A DNA stretch of 64,000 nt from Candidatus Methanoperedens sp. (GCA_026552955.1 JAPMTS010000005.1:1-64000), one strand, 5' to 3'; shown: positions 36,407-46,141, numbered from the stretch's first letter. Numbers and translations are program-made. The notes: generated by a model from the letters alone, not told the origin.

Positions 36407-37200
36407 TTTATGAACCTCCTCTGCAAAAGAAGGATACTAATATTCATAATATATCCGATCACGCCTATAACTATCATACCTGCCACCATTTCCGAATAGC
36501 GGCCCAGGTCTCCCATGTTCCAGATAAAATAGCCAAGGCCCACGGGACTCCTGATAACCATCTCGGCTGCTACTATTGCCATCCATCCCACACCAAGCCC
36601 GATCCTCAAACCGGTCATAATAGATGGAAAAGCTGAAGGAATAATTACTTTTTTTACTATCATTGATTCTGAAGCCCCAAGTGTTCTTGCAGCGTCAATG
36701 AGCCTTGGGTCTGTTGATTTTACTCCCTGGACCGTGTTAAGGATAATGGGAAAAACCACGCCGATAAAAACAATAAATATCGATCCGCCGGATATGAAAA
36801 TAAATATCGACAGCGGTATCCATGCCATCGGAGGCATGTTTCGGATAATTTCAATTAAAGGATTGAATAAGTTTCCGATAAGCTTTGAATATCCAACACC
36901 GATACCCAGCGGGACACCAATGATAAAGGCAATAATCCCGCCTTCGATCACGCGCTGCAGACTGGCATAAACATGGTTAATGATACCATACGTGAAACCT
37001 GGCCCATGCAGCTGAATGAACATCGAACCAACAAGCGCGAACCATGTTTCAATAGGCGTGGGAATGTCCCCCAGCCGAATAAAAGGAATATTGAAACTAT
37101 CTTTCCTTGCAAGTATCACCAGCAACTGCCATACCAGCGCAAAAATGATAAGGGAAAGGAGGTTAATTACTAATCCTTTCTTGCCTTGCTGGATTTTCAT
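36394..37200 (-). CDS. ABC importer permease (SsuC/TauC type)
   Basis: 268 residues with about six membrane helices. The coupling (EAA) loop reads DAARTLGASESMIVKKVIIP, as in the BPD transport family. A periplasmic segment after the first helix (residues about 35-75) is longer than usual. Its ATG overlaps the stop of the binding-protein gene by one base (TAATG), and its end overlaps the ATPase gene. Confidence 0.92.
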   Translation of the reverse strand: MKIQQGKKGLVINLLSLIIFALVWQLLVILARKDSFNIPFIRLGDIPTPIETWFALVGSMFIQLHGPGFTYGIINHVYASLQRVIEGGIIAFIIGVPLGIGVGYSKLIGNLFNPLIEIIRNMPPMAWIPLSIFIFISGGSIFIVFIGVVFPIILNTVQGVKSTDPRLIDAARTLGASESMIVKKVIIPSAFPSIMTGLRIGLGVGWMAIVAAEMVIRSPVGLGYFIWNMGDLGRYSEMVAGMIVIGVIGYIMNISILLLQRRFIKWAD

Positions 37201-38312
37201 TAATAGCTGACCGTAAGTCCTTCCTTTTCTGCCTCCATGAGGAAAAGAACATGCTGTATGGTACCGGGTCCGGGGAATCCAACTGTCTCTCCCTGCAAGT
37301 CCTTAATAGAGGTAATGTTATTGGCCACAACGATCACCGACCCTTCATTATTCATCCCTGCGATCACTCCAACGCGTGCGTCATCTTTGGAAAAATCATT
37401 GCTATTGATCCTGTGGATAATCACAGGTGGTATTCCAAGACTTCCCACATCAACCGTATTGGCTTTAAAGCCGTTTTGCATCTCAAAAGCCCCGTTCTGG
37501 AATGGTGCACCTTCAGCTATTGTAATATTTATTCCCAAATCGTTATAATATCCTTTTTGCCATCCTACGTAGAATGGCAATTCATGAATATCATTAATAA
37601 GGTATGCATACCGGATGTTGACAGGTTCTTTCAATGAAAGCTTCGAGAGATTTTCATCTTTGTTATTGATGGCCCAATCCACATATTTGTTTGTCACGAG
37701 TGAATTTGCATAATCTGAAGCGTTCTCATATCCTGATTGATTCCATTTCGCCATGTCGAATATCTTAAAATCCTGTATACGCTGGATAAATGTGGTTGTG
37801 CCAGCAACATTAGTATTATAAACAAATTCCACATCAGCAAGACTCAGGTTCGCAGCCACAGGATCTGTCATTCCGCCAAACTGCATTGTATAATTGATCA
37901 ATTGGGCATGGTCGGGTGAATCGCCCTGCTTTGCATTATTTATGTATTCAACCGATCTTAACTGCACAAGTGCCATGCGCTTCAGGATCTCATCAGAATT
38001 ATTTGTCTTCTTATACCAGTCATCATCATACGCTACTACACAGCAGGGATGGTCAGTCCATATTTTTCCTGAAAAAATAAAGTTTTTCCCATACCCTTTG
38101 GTAACCGCTATTGCAGGATAAGGTTCCCACATGATGAATCCAGCAATTTCCCCTGTCCCCAATCTCTGTATCATCTCCTGTCCAGTCATTTTCACAAGGT
38201 TTATTGGTTCTGATGCTTCAGGAGTTTTTTTGCTTTCAAGACATCCTGATACAAATATTGCCAGAATAATGACAAATAGGATCTTCAGTGAATTTTTCAT
38301 AATCTTCCTCAA
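37200..38312 (-). CDS. Lipoprotein substrate-binding protein with permuted lobes (SsuA/NMT1-like)
   Basis: 370 residues with a lipobox (FVSGC, lipid-anchored Cys24). Residues about 30-220 match what is normally the second half of SsuA/TauA proteins: RLGTGEIAGFIMWEPYPAIA, then PCCVVAYDDDWYKK and a long helix. Residues about 228-370 match the normal first half: VNIRYAYLINDIHELPFYVG, DVGSLGIPPVII, SIKDLQGETVGFPG. The protein ends in EGLTVSY, exactly where a standard protein would run into the sequence found here after Cys24. The family fold thus appears circularly permuted. First gene of the importer operon. Confidence 0.85.
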   Translation of the reverse strand: MRKIMKNSLKILFVIILAIFVSGCLESKKTPEASEPINLVKMTGQEMIQRLGTGEIAGFIMWEPYPAIAVTKGYGKNFIFSGKIWTDHPCCVVAYDDDWYKKTNNSDEILKRMALVQLRSVEYINNAKQGDSPDHAQLINYTMQFGGMTDPVAANLSLADVEFVYNTNVAGTTTFIQRIQDFKIFDMAKWNQSGYENASDYANSLVTNKYVDWAINNKDENLSKLSLKEPVNIRYAYLINDIHELPFYVGWQKGYYNDLGINITIAEGAPFQNGAFEMQNGFKANTVDVGSLGIPPVIIHRINSNDFSKDDARVGVIAGMNNEGSVIVVANNITSIKDLQGETVGFPGPGTIQHVLFLMEAEKEGLTVSY

Positions 38313-38443
38313 ACAATTCTCTATTATAGATTCAAATTACGATATTTAATGGTTTCCGTTTTTTCTGGATATTTATTTCCTTTTCAAATTTGAAAATAAT
38401 ATAAAAAAAAACACTGCGGAACAAAGTTCTGCAGTTTCCCTGA

Positions 38444-39922
38444 TTATTCTTTCCCGAAGAAGCTTCTCATCATCGGGTGCATTTCCATCATCTGCTGGCT
38501 TGCTATATCCTCATACAGCCGGTACATGATACTTACTGTCAGCAATAGGCCTGTCCCGCCTGCACCGCCAAGAGTGCCTAGAAGACTTGCAATGAGTGTA
38601 AGAAAACCTATGAATGCCCCGCCTATGACTGTTACTCTGGGGACATATCGCTGCATTACACGCTCAAGCGTTCCGCTGCTTCTGCGATAACCGGGGATCT
38701 GCATTCCTGATTTCTGGATCTTTTCAGCGACGTTCTTTGCGCCCATTCCTGTGGTTTCAACCCAGAAAAGAGCAAAGACTATACCGCCAATAATGAGCAT
38801 GGATGCATCCGTGAAAACATGAAGTATTATTTTCCAGAATGCGGGTTCTGCAATGCCAAGACTTGTGAATCTTGGCCCAACAAGAGAGGGTATCCAGTCA
38901 CTCGGTCCGTTAATCGGTGAGAGATAATACATAAGACCGCCAACAGGTGTTCCTTGTACATATGTTCCCAGTGCAGTCACACCTTTGCTTGAAAGGATGA
39001 GACCTACCATCTGGATATTTGCCTGAAGCGCCCTTACCAGGATCATAGGCAAAACACTTGCATAAATAAGTTTTACCGGAAATCGCCCTCGTGCCCCTCT
39101 TACGGCCGCATGTGCAAGGGGTATCTCGATACGTGTACTTTCTACATAGACAACCATCAGGTAGATTAATATTGTACTGAACAACGCCAGGATACCGGCT
39201 TCGTAGATGAATAGAACCTTGTTTGTCAGGATGTAAGTCATATCAATACCGGATGTGGGACCTGCCATGAATATCCATTTGGGAAAGATACCGATAGGGA
39301 CTCCGGTATCATCTGCCTTCCAATTGAATAGACCCTGGACTATCTGTTGCGACACACCGGCGATAATGAACATTCCAACACCTGAGCCTATGCCCCATTT
39401 GGAAACTATTTCATCCATATAGAGGATCAATACGCCGCCGGCACATACCTGAAGGAATAACAGCAAGGTTATAAAGCTCACGTCAACGCCAAGCGTCGCC
39501 GCAAGCCCTGCATCTGCTTTCATATACCCGCCAAGTATCTGCGGCAGTGCTTCAAGAACGACCATTACAAAAACGAGAAGTTTCTGCAAACCCTGGAATA
39601 TGGCCTGCTGATGCGGATCAGTAAGATCCATTTTAATGACATTTGCCCCTACAAGCAATTGCAGCACTATTGAAGCGGTGACTATCGGGCCTATTCCCAG
39701 GACCATCAGGGAACCTGAAGCTCCGGCGAAAAATGCCCTGTAAAGTTCGAAAAGGTCAATCGAGCTTTTATCCAGTCCGAATAGCGGGATATTGGCCAAA
39801 ACGAAATACAGGACAAGAATACCCAATGTCCATCCAAGTTTTTTCTTAAAATGCACATGACCTTCCGGACGTTTAACCGCAGGAAGACGATTCAATAGGG
39901 GTGCAAGACTTTCAAATGCCAT
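38444..39922 (-). CDS. secY: Protein translocase subunit SecY
   Basis: Channel subunit of the Sec61/SecYE translocon, 492 residues with about ten membrane helices. The plug region follows the first helix and archaeal signatures include RIEIPLAHAAVRGARGRFPVKLIY in the fifth cytoplasmic loop region and TGMGAKNVAEKIQKSGMQIPG before the last helices. It closes the ribosomal operon, 6 nt after L15. The adenylate kinase gene that often follows in archaea is absent here; the ABC operon follows after 131 nt. Confidence 0.96.
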   Translation of the reverse strand: MAFESLAPLLNRLPAVKRPEGHVHFKKKLGWTLGILVLYFVLANIPLFGLDKSSIDLFELYRAFFAGASGSLMVLGIGPIVTASIVLQLLVGANVIKMDLTDPHQQAIFQGLQKLLVFVMVVLEALPQILGGYMKADAGLAATLGVDVSFITLLLFLQVCAGGVLILYMDEIVSKWGIGSGVGMFIIAGVSQQIVQGLFNWKADDTGVPIGIFPKWIFMAGPTSGIDMTYILTNKVLFIYEAGILALFSTILIYLMVVYVESTRIEIPLAHAAVRGARGRFPVKLIYASVLPMILVRALQANIQMVGLILSSKGVTALGTYVQGTPVGGLMYYLSPINGPSDWIPSLVGPRFTSLGIAEPAFWKIILHVFTDASMLIIGGIVFALFWVETTGMGAKNVAEKIQKSGMQIPGYRRSSGTLERVMQRYVPRVTVIGGAFIGFLTLIASLLGTLGGAGGTGLLLTVSIMYRLYEDIASQQMMEMHPMMRSFFGKE

Positions 39923-39928
39923 GGTTAA

Positions 39929-40387
39929 TTACTCTTGTTTTATAGATTCTGATTGTTCTGCAGGATTATTTGTCTGACCTTTGGCTTCTTCGATTTTCTG
40001 CTTTGCCAGGGATGAGAACCCGGAAGCAGTTATGAATAAGGGTTTGGTCACTTTTCCACTCCCAAGTACTTTTTCGATACCGATGTTGCCCAGGTCAATA
40101 TGATATGCATTGCCTTTTTTTTCCGCAAATCCATCTACTACTAGTTGTTCAATTGCCTCATCGATCTCTCCGATATTTACGATGATCAAATCTGATGTTA
40201 CAGACTGCGGGCGTTTGAACCCGTGCTTACCAAAACTCAAGCCGCGCTGCATTGAACGGACAAAATGATGCTTGCATGTTCCGGCATTTCCGCGTCCACC
40301 GCGGCTGCCTCCACCTCTTCGGTTCTTATGCGTGCCACCGCCACATGTCCTTGATCCCCTGAATTTCTTAGTTTTTTGTTTGCTCAT
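39929..40387 (-). CDS. rpl15: Large-subunit ribosomal protein uL15
   Basis: 152 residues. The glycine/arginine-rich N-terminus ([20 protein letters not shown]) threads into the 50S subunit, and the globular end carries [17 protein letters not shown] tail of about 15 residues ending in SESIKQE is acidic and variable. GAGGT precedes the ATG. Five nt after L30. Confidence 0.95.
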   Translation of the reverse strand: MSKQKTKKFRGSRTCGGGTHKNRRGGGSRGGRGNAGTCKHHFVRSMQRGLSFGKHGFKRPQSVTSDLIIVNIGEIDEAIEQLVVDGFAEKKGNAYHIDLGNIGIEKVLGSGKVTKPLFITASGFSSLAKQKIEEAKGQTNNPAEQSESIKQE

Positions 40388-40392
40388 GATAA

Positions 40393-40854
40393 TTACCTCA
40401 TCTTAGTTAACAGGGTATTGATTTCGGCTCCATGGAATCCGAGATCTCCTCCTTCCTGAAAGGTTCTTTTTGTACCCTTGAGACCTTTCCTTGCCGGATG
40501 CATCCTGAAAACAGGTTTTAATTTAGGAATATCAGCTATTGATGAGCTTCCTTCACATATGGCTTTTGCCAGTTCCTTGAAAGATTTGAATTTCGTGTTC
40601 TTACTCAGGTATTCCTCAGTCAGGTCATCGCCGCCTTCGAGTTTGCCTCTGTTTTCAAGCATTTGGGCAAGTGTTTCCGGGGTTATAACGCCCCATGCAA
40701 CGTAATCCTTTGCTTTGTGGATCATCCCACTATAGGTGGGTGTCTCAGGTACGACCACACAGTGATTTACCCTGTCAAGGCGCAACATTCTTAATGTATC
40801 CCTGATATCCTGCCTGGTTTTTACTTCCCCGCGAAGTTTTACTATAGCGTACAT
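40393..40854 (-). CDS. rpl30: Large-subunit ribosomal protein uL30
   Basis: 153 residues, the long archaeal/eukaryal L7-like form. It begins [20 protein letters not shown] and contains [16 protein letters not shown] and [26 protein letters not shown] serves as its ribosome-binding site. 3 nt after S5. Confidence 0.95.
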   Translation of the reverse strand: MYAIVKLRGEVKTRQDIRDTLRMLRLDRVNHCVVVPETPTYSGMIHKAKDYVAWGVITPETLAQMLENRGKLEGGDDLTEEYLSKNTKFKSFKELAKAICEGSSSIADIPKLKPVFRMHPARKGLKGTKRTFQEGGDLGFHGAEINTLLTKMR

Positions 40855-40857
40855 TTT

Positions 40858-41478
40858 TCACACCTTCATAGTTGTTGTCTGTATAAGTGCATCAAAAGTT
40901 GCTTTTGCGAAATTAAGGGTTGTTCTGGTCTCCCCGCTCACTTTTGTCCAGACATCTTTGATCCCTGCGATCTCCAGCACTTTTTTTGCAGTTCCGCCTG
41001 AAGCAATTCCCAATCCTCTGGGTGCAGGCCTGAGTTTAACTTCCACACTTCCGATTTTCCCTTTTACTTCAAAAGGCACGGTATGACCCTGCCCGCAGCC
41101 ACATTCCCATGAACCGCAGCCACGTTTAATACCGATTATGTTCATCTTGGCAGTATCTATTGCTTTCCTGATGGCGATTCCAACTTGAACGTCCTTGCCC
41201 TCTCCGATGCCGATAAAACCATCACCGTTGCCAACAATGACCGTTGCCCTGAATTTTACTCTTCTTCCCGAGTCTGTCATTCTCTGGACCATATTGATAT
41301 CCAGAACTTCATCTCTGATCTCTGGCAATAACGCATCTACGATTTGTGACTCCCTTATCGGTAATCCCGATGCAAGGGCTTCACCCATGGTTGTAACCTG
41401 TCCCTCCTTGACCAGTTTTCCCAGTCTTGTCTGAGGGAACCATTCCTCTTTATGTTGTTCAAATCCTTTATCTCTCAT
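40858..41478 (-). CDS. rps5: Small-subunit ribosomal protein uS5
   Basis: 206 residues, with the double-stranded RNA-binding N-terminal half ([20 protein letters not shown]) and the S5 C-terminal domain ([20 protein letters not shown]). [14 protein letters not shown] segment with GCGSWECG gives four cysteines, typical of archaeal S5. The frame opens at a GTG at 41487, but that GTG is part of the AGGTGA Shine-Dalgarno; the ATG at 41478 is the start. Confidence 0.95.
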   Translation of the reverse strand: MRDKGFEQHKEEWFPQTRLGKLVKEGQVTTMGEALASGLPIRESQIVDALLPEIRDEVLDINMVQRMTDSGRRVKFRATVIVGNGDGFIGIGEGKDVQVGIAIRKAIDTAKMNIIGIKRGCGSWECGCGQGHTVPFEVKGKIGSVEVKLRPAPRGLGIASGGTAKKVLEIAGIKDVWTKVSGETRTTLNFAKATFDALIQTTTMKV

Positions 41479-41483
41479 TTTAT

Positions 41484-42002
41484 TCACCTGAATTCGCCCT
41501 CGATCTTTTGTTTTACCGCCTGGAATTGTTCTGCAATATTGGTTTTCCTGTATGTGTCAATATGCTTGCCCATGATCCTGTCTTCTGACGGGAATATCTT
41601 GGGGTCGTGTGGGATTTCAAGACCTGCATCTATCGCACCTTTTAATGCGGCAAATAGAAGTCCCCCTTTTGTAGTATGGTATAATCCAAGGTCAGTTATT
41701 GCCACTGTCTGTCCCTTTTTCTTTGCCCGGTATCCAAGCAATAATCCTGCCAGGTATGCTGACGTGATATTTCCGGTCGGGGCGGTATAGCCATATTTCT
41801 TTAAATCCTGCGTATTGGCGCATACCAGTGTAGCATCTCCGGCGGATTGAGGTACTATTATCTGTACCTGTGTATTTTTCAGGCTTTTCCTGATTACGAG
41901 CCTGGGCTTTTTTGATATCAGCAATTGCTTTCTTGCACGATAATCCGTTTTGCCCATCCTGACTCTTCTGAATTTTACTTTGTAACGTGATCCTGTTGCC
42001 AT
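41484..42002 (-). CDS. rpl18: Large-subunit ribosomal protein uL18
   Basis: 172 residues, a 5S rRNA-binding protein. It begins [20 protein letters not shown] and has [20 protein letters not shown] and the C-terminal [14 protein letters not shown]. The start is the ATG at 42002, preceded by AAGGAGG; an in-frame TTG at 42008 overlaps the L19e stop and is less likely. Confidence 0.95.
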   Translation of the reverse strand: MATGSRYKVKFRRVRMGKTDYRARKQLLISKKPRLVIRKSLKNTQVQIIVPQSAGDATLVCANTQDLKKYGYTAPTGNITSAYLAGLLLGYRAKKKGQTVAITDLGLYHTTKGGLLFAALKGAIDAGLEIPHDPKIFPSEDRIMGKHIDTYRKTNIAEQFQAVKQKIEGEFR

Positions 42003-42004
42003 AT

Positions 42005-42457
42005 TCAAGCCTCCTTGGCTTTTAGCTGTTCCACATGGGCAATAAGATGTGCCCTGCTTCTGTATTCTCCACCTTTGGCCTTTCGGTATAATTTCCTGTA
42101 CGTTGAGACTTCAATGGTCTTGTTCTCTTTCATTTCCTTAAGCTGGCTGCGCAATGCACGGATCTTTTTCATCCACTGTTCTTTCTTAGGATTCCTTGCG
42201 CCTTTTGCTCCGGATCTTGAACCATGTCCCTTCCTGTGCCCGTATGCACGGGTTTCATCAACTTTTCGGGCTCTGCCACGGCTTACTCCCTGGATATTTC
42301 TTTTTCCGATTTTCTCTTCGCTTATCAATTTTCGGATATCTTCCCGCGTAAGAGCTGTAGAAATATCTTTGTATGCTTCAGGGTTCATCCATACGCGGTT
42401 AACACCAATAGACATAACTTCTGCCGCAAGTCTTCTCTGATTTGCCAGATCTGTCAT
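42005..42457 (-). CDS. rpl19e: Large-subunit ribosomal protein eL19
   Basis: 150 residues, archaeal/eukaryal only. MTDLANQRRLAAEVM and RVWMNPEAYKDISTALTRED form the N-terminal helical domain, then a basic linker GRARKVDETRAYGHRKGHGS and a C-terminal helix. AAGGTAG lies before the ATG. Its ATG is one nt after the L32e stop. Confidence 0.96.
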   Translation of the reverse strand: MTDLANQRRLAAEVMSIGVNRVWMNPEAYKDISTALTREDIRKLISEEKIGKRNIQGVSRGRARKVDETRAYGHRKGHGSRSGAKGARNPKKEQWMKKIRALRSQLKEMKENKTIEVSTYRKLYRKAKGGEYRSRAHLIAHVEQLKAKEA

Positions 42458-42458
42458 T

Positions 42459-43094
42459 TTAATCTACCTTCCTTGTGGGATTCAGAATCTTTAATCCCAA
42501 TTCAGCAGCTTTTTTCTCCATCAAGCTGCGCTTTCTTGCTCCCACTGTCCTGGCAATCCTGCCAGCTTGCCTGCCGGTCTTGAGAGCTTCGACCTCTTCA
42601 ATATTATTTACAATAATCTCTTCGAATCCTGAAGGATGCAGCCCGCGAACAGCCGCAGGACTTCCATATCCTGCTTCTACAAGAGGACATTTTCCATGCT
42701 TTGAATAGCGTGTCTTATTATGGATGCCGTCCGGTTTCCTCCAATGATCCGCAAGCTTTTTCTTCTTATGGGAATCAGTCTGCTTGAATGTGGGTTTCTT
42801 GCTTTTCTGTTTTTTCCTTATATTAAGAAGTCTTTTTGTTTCCGTATCAAGTGTGATAGTTATCGGCGAAGTTTCACCTATTTCCGCTTGCTCCTCTTCA
42901 ATCACCATTTGATCGGCAGACGCTTTGATCTTCTGGGCAAGTTTTTCGCCTATTCCTTTGATCTGGGCAATATCATCTTCATTTGCCTTTTTTACGGATT
43001 CGATTGTCTTGAACCCTGCATCATAAAGTATTTTCGCTTTAGCCTTGCCAACACCCTCTATGGTTGTAAGCTGTTTGATCGCTTCATTTTCCAT
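42459..43094 (-). CDS. rpl32e: Large-subunit ribosomal protein eL32 with N-terminal helix-hairpin-helix domain
   Basis: 211 residues. The eL32 domain fills the C-terminal 120 (WRKPDGIHNKTRYSKHGKCP, LHPSGFEEIIVNN). An N-terminal extension of about 75 residues carries tandem helix-hairpin-helix units, IEGVGKAKAKILYDAG and IKGIGEKLAQKIKA, which usually bind nucleic acid backbone. Such extensions occur in some euryarchaea. The start is the ATG at 43094; the upstream in-frame GTG belongs to the GGTGA Shine-Dalgarno. Confidence 0.95.
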   Translation of the reverse strand: MENEAIKQLTTIEGVGKAKAKILYDAGFKTIESVKKANEDDIAQIKGIGEKLAQKIKASADQMVIEEEQAEIGETSPITITLDTETKRLLNIRKKQKSKKPTFKQTDSHKKKKLADHWRKPDGIHNKTRYSKHGKCPLVEAGYGSPAAVRGLHPSGFEEIIVNNIEEVEALKTGRQAGRIARTVGARKRSLMEKKAAELGLKILNPTRKVD

Positions 43095-43099
43095 AATTT

Positions 43100-43630
43100 T
43101 CACCGTCCTGACTGTTCCACGAGGTAAATCCCATCCTGGAAAACCCTGGGATCAAATCTTTTTATTTTTGTAGCCTGACGGATGTTAGCTGCTGTCTGGC
43201 CAACATCTTCCTTATTGATACCATTAAGGATAACCTGATCACCTTTTATCGTGACTTTGGTATTGCCCAGGATATTGGCTTTTCTTGACTTCTTTTCGCC
43301 GAGGAAATTAGCAATTATTACCTTGTTTCCTTCCGTCTTTATCTGGATCGGGAAATGTGAATAAACGACTTTCATCGTGTATTCGTATCCTTTGGTTACT
43401 CCAGCGATCATATTTTTTAAGTGGGATTCATATGTGCCAATGATTGCGAGCTGTTCTCTTCGGAGAATGTTCGTCTCCACGATAAGTTCGGAATCAGCCT
43501 TCTTTATGGCAACTCCCGGATACCAGAGTTTTTTCTGGAGTTGACCCTGCGGGCCTGATATCGATACATTTGTGCTATCGATATTTATATTAACACCCTC
43601 AGGGATTTCTATAGTTCTTTTTGTTTCCAT
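43100..43630 (-). CDS. rpl6: Large-subunit ribosomal protein uL6
   Basis: 176 residues, two uL6 alpha/beta repeats. METKRTIEIPEGVNINIDST opens the first, and YEYTMKVVYSHFPIQIKTEG is the linker strand. The end ATKIKRFDPRVFQDGIYLVE is the archaeal form. The start is the ATG at 43630, nine nt inside the open frame whose GTG is part of AGGTGA. Its TGA forms part of the L32e ribosome-binding site. Confidence 0.95.
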   Translation of the reverse strand: METKRTIEIPEGVNINIDSTNVSISGPQGQLQKKLWYPGVAIKKADSELIVETNILRREQLAIIGTYESHLKNMIAGVTKGYEYTMKVVYSHFPIQIKTEGNKVIIANFLGEKKSRKANILGNTKVTIKGDQVILNGINKEDVGQTAANIRQATKIKRFDPRVFQDGIYLVEQSGR

Positions 43631-43639
43631 GACTTTCAC

Positions 43640-44029
43640 CTAATAAACATAAGCGAGTAACTCTCCGCCAATGCCATTGTCCCTGGCCTCACTGTGGGTC
43701 ATTACACCGCCAGGAGTTGTCAGGATGATAGAGCCGAAGCCCTTTGCTGGCAAAAACCGCTTTTCCCATTTTTCAAATTCGGTATTCTTCACGGCATGGC
43801 GAGGTCTGATTACTCCGCACTTGTTGATTTTTCCTTTAAGCTGTACCTTGAAATAACCTGATTTCCCATCATCGATGAATTCGAAATCGCCGATATACCC
43901 CTTATCCTTCATGACTTTAAGCACGTTCCCTATAAGCTTTGAAGCCGGTTTGATAGTGCAATCGGATTTACCTATTATTTCTGCATTTTTTATTGTTGAT
44001 AATGCATCTGCAAGTGGATCTAATAACAT
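43640..44029 (-). CDS. rps8: Small-subunit ribosomal protein uS8
   Basis: 129 residues. [20 protein letters not shown] and [20 protein letters not shown] are family signatures; the C-terminal half binds 16S rRNA helix 21. ATG at 44029 follows AGGTGAT by five nt; the longer GTG frame at 44038 is the Shine-Dalgarno itself. Confidence 0.95.
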   Translation of the reverse strand: MLLDPLADALSTIKNAEIIGKSDCTIKPASKLIGNVLKVMKDKGYIGDFEFIDDGKSGYFKVQLKGKINKCGVIRPRHAVKNTEFEKWEKRFLPAKGFGSIILTTPGGVMTHSEARDNGIGGELLAYVY

Positions 44030-44038
44030 TGATATCAC

Positions 44039-44191
44039 CTATGTATATTTCTCAAAGCCCATCTGGTATGCTGTGTCCCTGAAGCACTGCCTGCAGAGGT
44101 ATAATCCATATTTTCGAACTAGTCCCTGTTTCCTGCCGCAGCGTTTGCAGGCATTGGCACCGGCTCCAAATTTTTTATTACTTCGTTCCAT
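44039..44191 (-). CDS. rps14: Small-subunit ribosomal protein uS14 (zinc form)
   Basis: 50 residues, [19 protein letters not shown] at the start and ending GFEKYT. The zinc site uses ACKRCG and LCRQCF, four cysteines, the C+ archaeal type. It is too short for many gene finders. It lies between L5 (0 nt) and S8, and its TAG is nine nt before the S8 ATG. Confidence 0.95.
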   Translation of the reverse strand: MERSNKKFGAGANACKRCGRKQGLVRKYGLYLCRQCFRDTAYQMGFEKYT

Positions 44192-44698
44192 TTAAATTAC
44201 CTCCACGTCGTACTTTTCTTTCACAAATGAAATAACGTCGTCCTTTTTCAATCTGTGATCGTTGGATATTCTGTTCGCCTCAATCTTTCTTGAGCGTATC
44301 CTGTATCCCGCTCTTTTTACCGCTACATTGATATCCATTCCATAGATACCTATTGAGGGATCGTATTTCATACCGGGAAAGTCTGTATGTTCCTCTACCC
44401 CGAATGAAAAATTTCCATTTTGATCGAATTGTGTTGCACTGATCTTGTTATCAATGATCTTCAATGCGGTTTTAAGGAACTCTCTGGCATTGTTTCCCCT
44501 CAAGGTCACTTTGCAGCCGATGGGTTCATTTTTCTTGATCGAAAAATTCGGCAGGGTTTTCTTTGCTATGGACCTGACGGGTTTTTGCTTGACGATAGTC
44601 CCGAGCAATTTTTCTGCATTGGTCAATCGCTCACCGCTTTCTCCTGTACAGATATGTACCGTCACTTTATCAATTGAAGGTGTTCTCATCGGATTCAT
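44192..44698 (-). CDS. rpl5: Large-subunit ribosomal protein uL5
   Basis: 168 residues, binding 5S rRNA at the central protuberance. Signatures are IDKVTVHICTGESGERL, KPVRSIAKKTLPNFSIKKNE, and DFPGMKYDPSIGIYGMDINV. The C-terminal segment is shorter than in bacteria, as usual in archaea. It directly abuts S4e upstream and S14 downstream. Confidence 0.95.
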   Translation of the reverse strand: MNPMRTPSIDKVTVHICTGESGERLTNAEKLLGTIVKQKPVRSIAKKTLPNFSIKKNEPIGCKVTLRGNNAREFLKTALKIIDNKISATQFDQNGNFSFGVEEHTDFPGMKYDPSIGIYGMDINVAVKRAGYRIRSRKIEANRISNDHRLKKDDVISFVKEKYDVEVI

Positions 44699-45391
44699 TT
44701 ATACCACCTTGATCTGCGGTGTGGTTTCACCTATTACATATACGTAAGCTTCAATTGTCTCAAATTCCGTTTCATTGGATATGGCTACCATGTTCGTTCC
44801 TGAACCTCTGACTTTTCGGATCTGCTTTATCTTTCCGATTTCACCTGAGTGTTCGCCGCCGACGATCATTGCAAGATTTCCGACTTTATAGCCCATGTGT
44901 TTAATGATCTTGTGGTCCTTGGTATCGAGAATTATTGTATCAAAAGTCTTGTAATCATTTGATCCAAGTACATTTGTACCATCATGCAGGTTGAGCTGTA
45001 CAGCCCCTTTTCTAATAATTGTTTTATTGTTTATCCTGCATAACTTTCCAGCGTTTGCATCTTCTTTGAAGAGTTTAAACCTGTTCTTTGAATCAAGAAG
45101 AACCCGATAATATTCATTGGTAGCAGGTATTGATACAATATCAAAAAGACCCACCATATGTTTGTAATCGGTTCTTGCTATACCATCTATGTGAATGTTC
45201 TTTTCATTAATTATCCTTTTAGCTTCCCTGGCATTGTTTGCGACCTTAAGGATATCCCGTACTACAACGAGTAATGGAATACCGGTTTCCATTGAATGGG
45301 CTCCCGGATTAGCTCCAACTACCCAGTGATGTGTTTTTCTGGTAATAGGCCACGATATGGGCGCTGCTACTCTTTTCTGATGTGTTGCCAT
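44699..45391 (-). CDS. rps4e: Small-subunit ribosomal protein eS4
   Basis: 230 residues, archaeal/eukaryal only. The N-terminal S4-like RNA-binding fold contains HHWVVGANPGAHSMETGIPL and EAKRIINEKNIHIDG. A KOW segment follows (GNLAMIVGGEHSGEIGKI), and the protein ends in the usual beta domain. Abuts L24 and L5 with no spacer. Confidence 0.95.
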   Translation of the reverse strand: MATHQKRVAAPISWPITRKTHHWVVGANPGAHSMETGIPLLVVVRDILKVANNAREAKRIINEKNIHIDGIARTDYKHMVGLFDIVSIPATNEYYRVLLDSKNRFKLFKEDANAGKLCRINNKTIIRKGAVQLNLHDGTNVLGSNDYKTFDTIILDTKDHKIIKHMGYKVGNLAMIVGGEHSGEIGKIKQIRKVRGSGTNMVAISNETEFETIEAYVYVIGETTPQIKVV

Positions 45392-45733
45392 TTAATCACC
45401 CAGGCGTTTTTCATCTTTTGTTTCTAATTTTATTATCATTACATTTGAAGGTTGTATTGGTCTTGGAACCTCTGTACCATCAGATTTTGTAACACTTACA
45501 CCATCTACGGTAATTGTCATATTTGCAAGATTTACTACTGCAACCTTTCCTTCTTTGCCTTTATGGTCCCCGCGCAATACTTTGACAGTATCGCCTGCAC
45601 GGACAGGAATACTTTTTATTGTATGTTTTTCACGGAGTTCAGTGCTTAACATCGCACCCATAAACTTATGTCTGATATGGAGAGGTGCCTGATACCTGGA
45701 TTTTCTCTGTTTTCTTGGTTGTGTTGATACCAT
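45392..45733 (-). CDS. rpl24: Large-subunit ribosomal protein uL24
   Basis: 113 residues with a KOW motif ([20 protein letters not shown]) typical of an early assembly protein. The N-terminus [20 protein letters not shown] is the archaeal form. The ATG at 45733 follows AGGTGAGAAA; the GTG at 45742 belongs to that site. Confidence 0.95.
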   Translation of the reverse strand: MVSTQPRKQRKSRYQAPLHIRHKFMGAMLSTELREKHTIKSIPVRAGDTVKVLRGDHKGKEGKVAVVNLANMTITVDGVSVTKSDGTEVPRPIQPSNVMIIKLETKDEKRLGD

Positions 45734-45742
45734 TTTTCTCAC

Positions 45743-46141
45743 CTAAACAATTATCGAAGCTGCGGATGATATTTTTGAGTAACGTTCCGCTGCCTCCCTG
45801 GCTACAGGTCCTTTTATTTCCGTACCCTTTGGTACGCCTTCATCATCTACGATCACTACGGCATTATCTTCAAAAGAAACCCTCAATCCATCGGGGCGCC
45901 TGAATTCTTTTTTCTGGCGGATGATAACGGCTTTGAAAACCTGTTTTCTTGTTTCGGGGGTTCCTTTCTTAACGCTTACGATAAGAGTATCTCCTATGCC
46001 GCCGCGAGGATATCTGTTCCTGACACCGCGGTATTTCAATACTGATATGACTTCAACAATTCGCGCACCTGTATTATCAGCGCATTCCATTCGAGCTGCT
46101 GTGTTTATGGCTCGCGGAATTTTTGCCTTCATCCCTTTCAT
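45743..46141 (-). CDS. rpl14: Large-subunit ribosomal protein uL14
   Basis: 132 residues, a five-stranded barrel at the subunit interface. [17 protein letters not shown] is the signature and [20 protein letters not shown] follows. The ATG at 46141 overlaps the S17 stop (ATGA) and has GAGGTG upstream. Confidence 0.96.
   Translation of the reverse strand: MKGMKAKIPRAINTAARMECADNTGARIVEVISVLKYRGVRNRYPRGGIGDTLIVSVKKGTPETRKQVFKAVIIRQKKEFRRPDGLRVSFEDNAVVIVDDEGVPKGTEIKGPVAREAAERYSKISSAASIIV

Noticed and set aside
44030-44038. GTG start for S8 (and the matching GTG starts of S5, L6, L24, L22 and L32e)
   Set aside because: The GTG is embedded in the Shine-Dalgarno AGGTGA, and the downstream ATG gives the family N-terminus.
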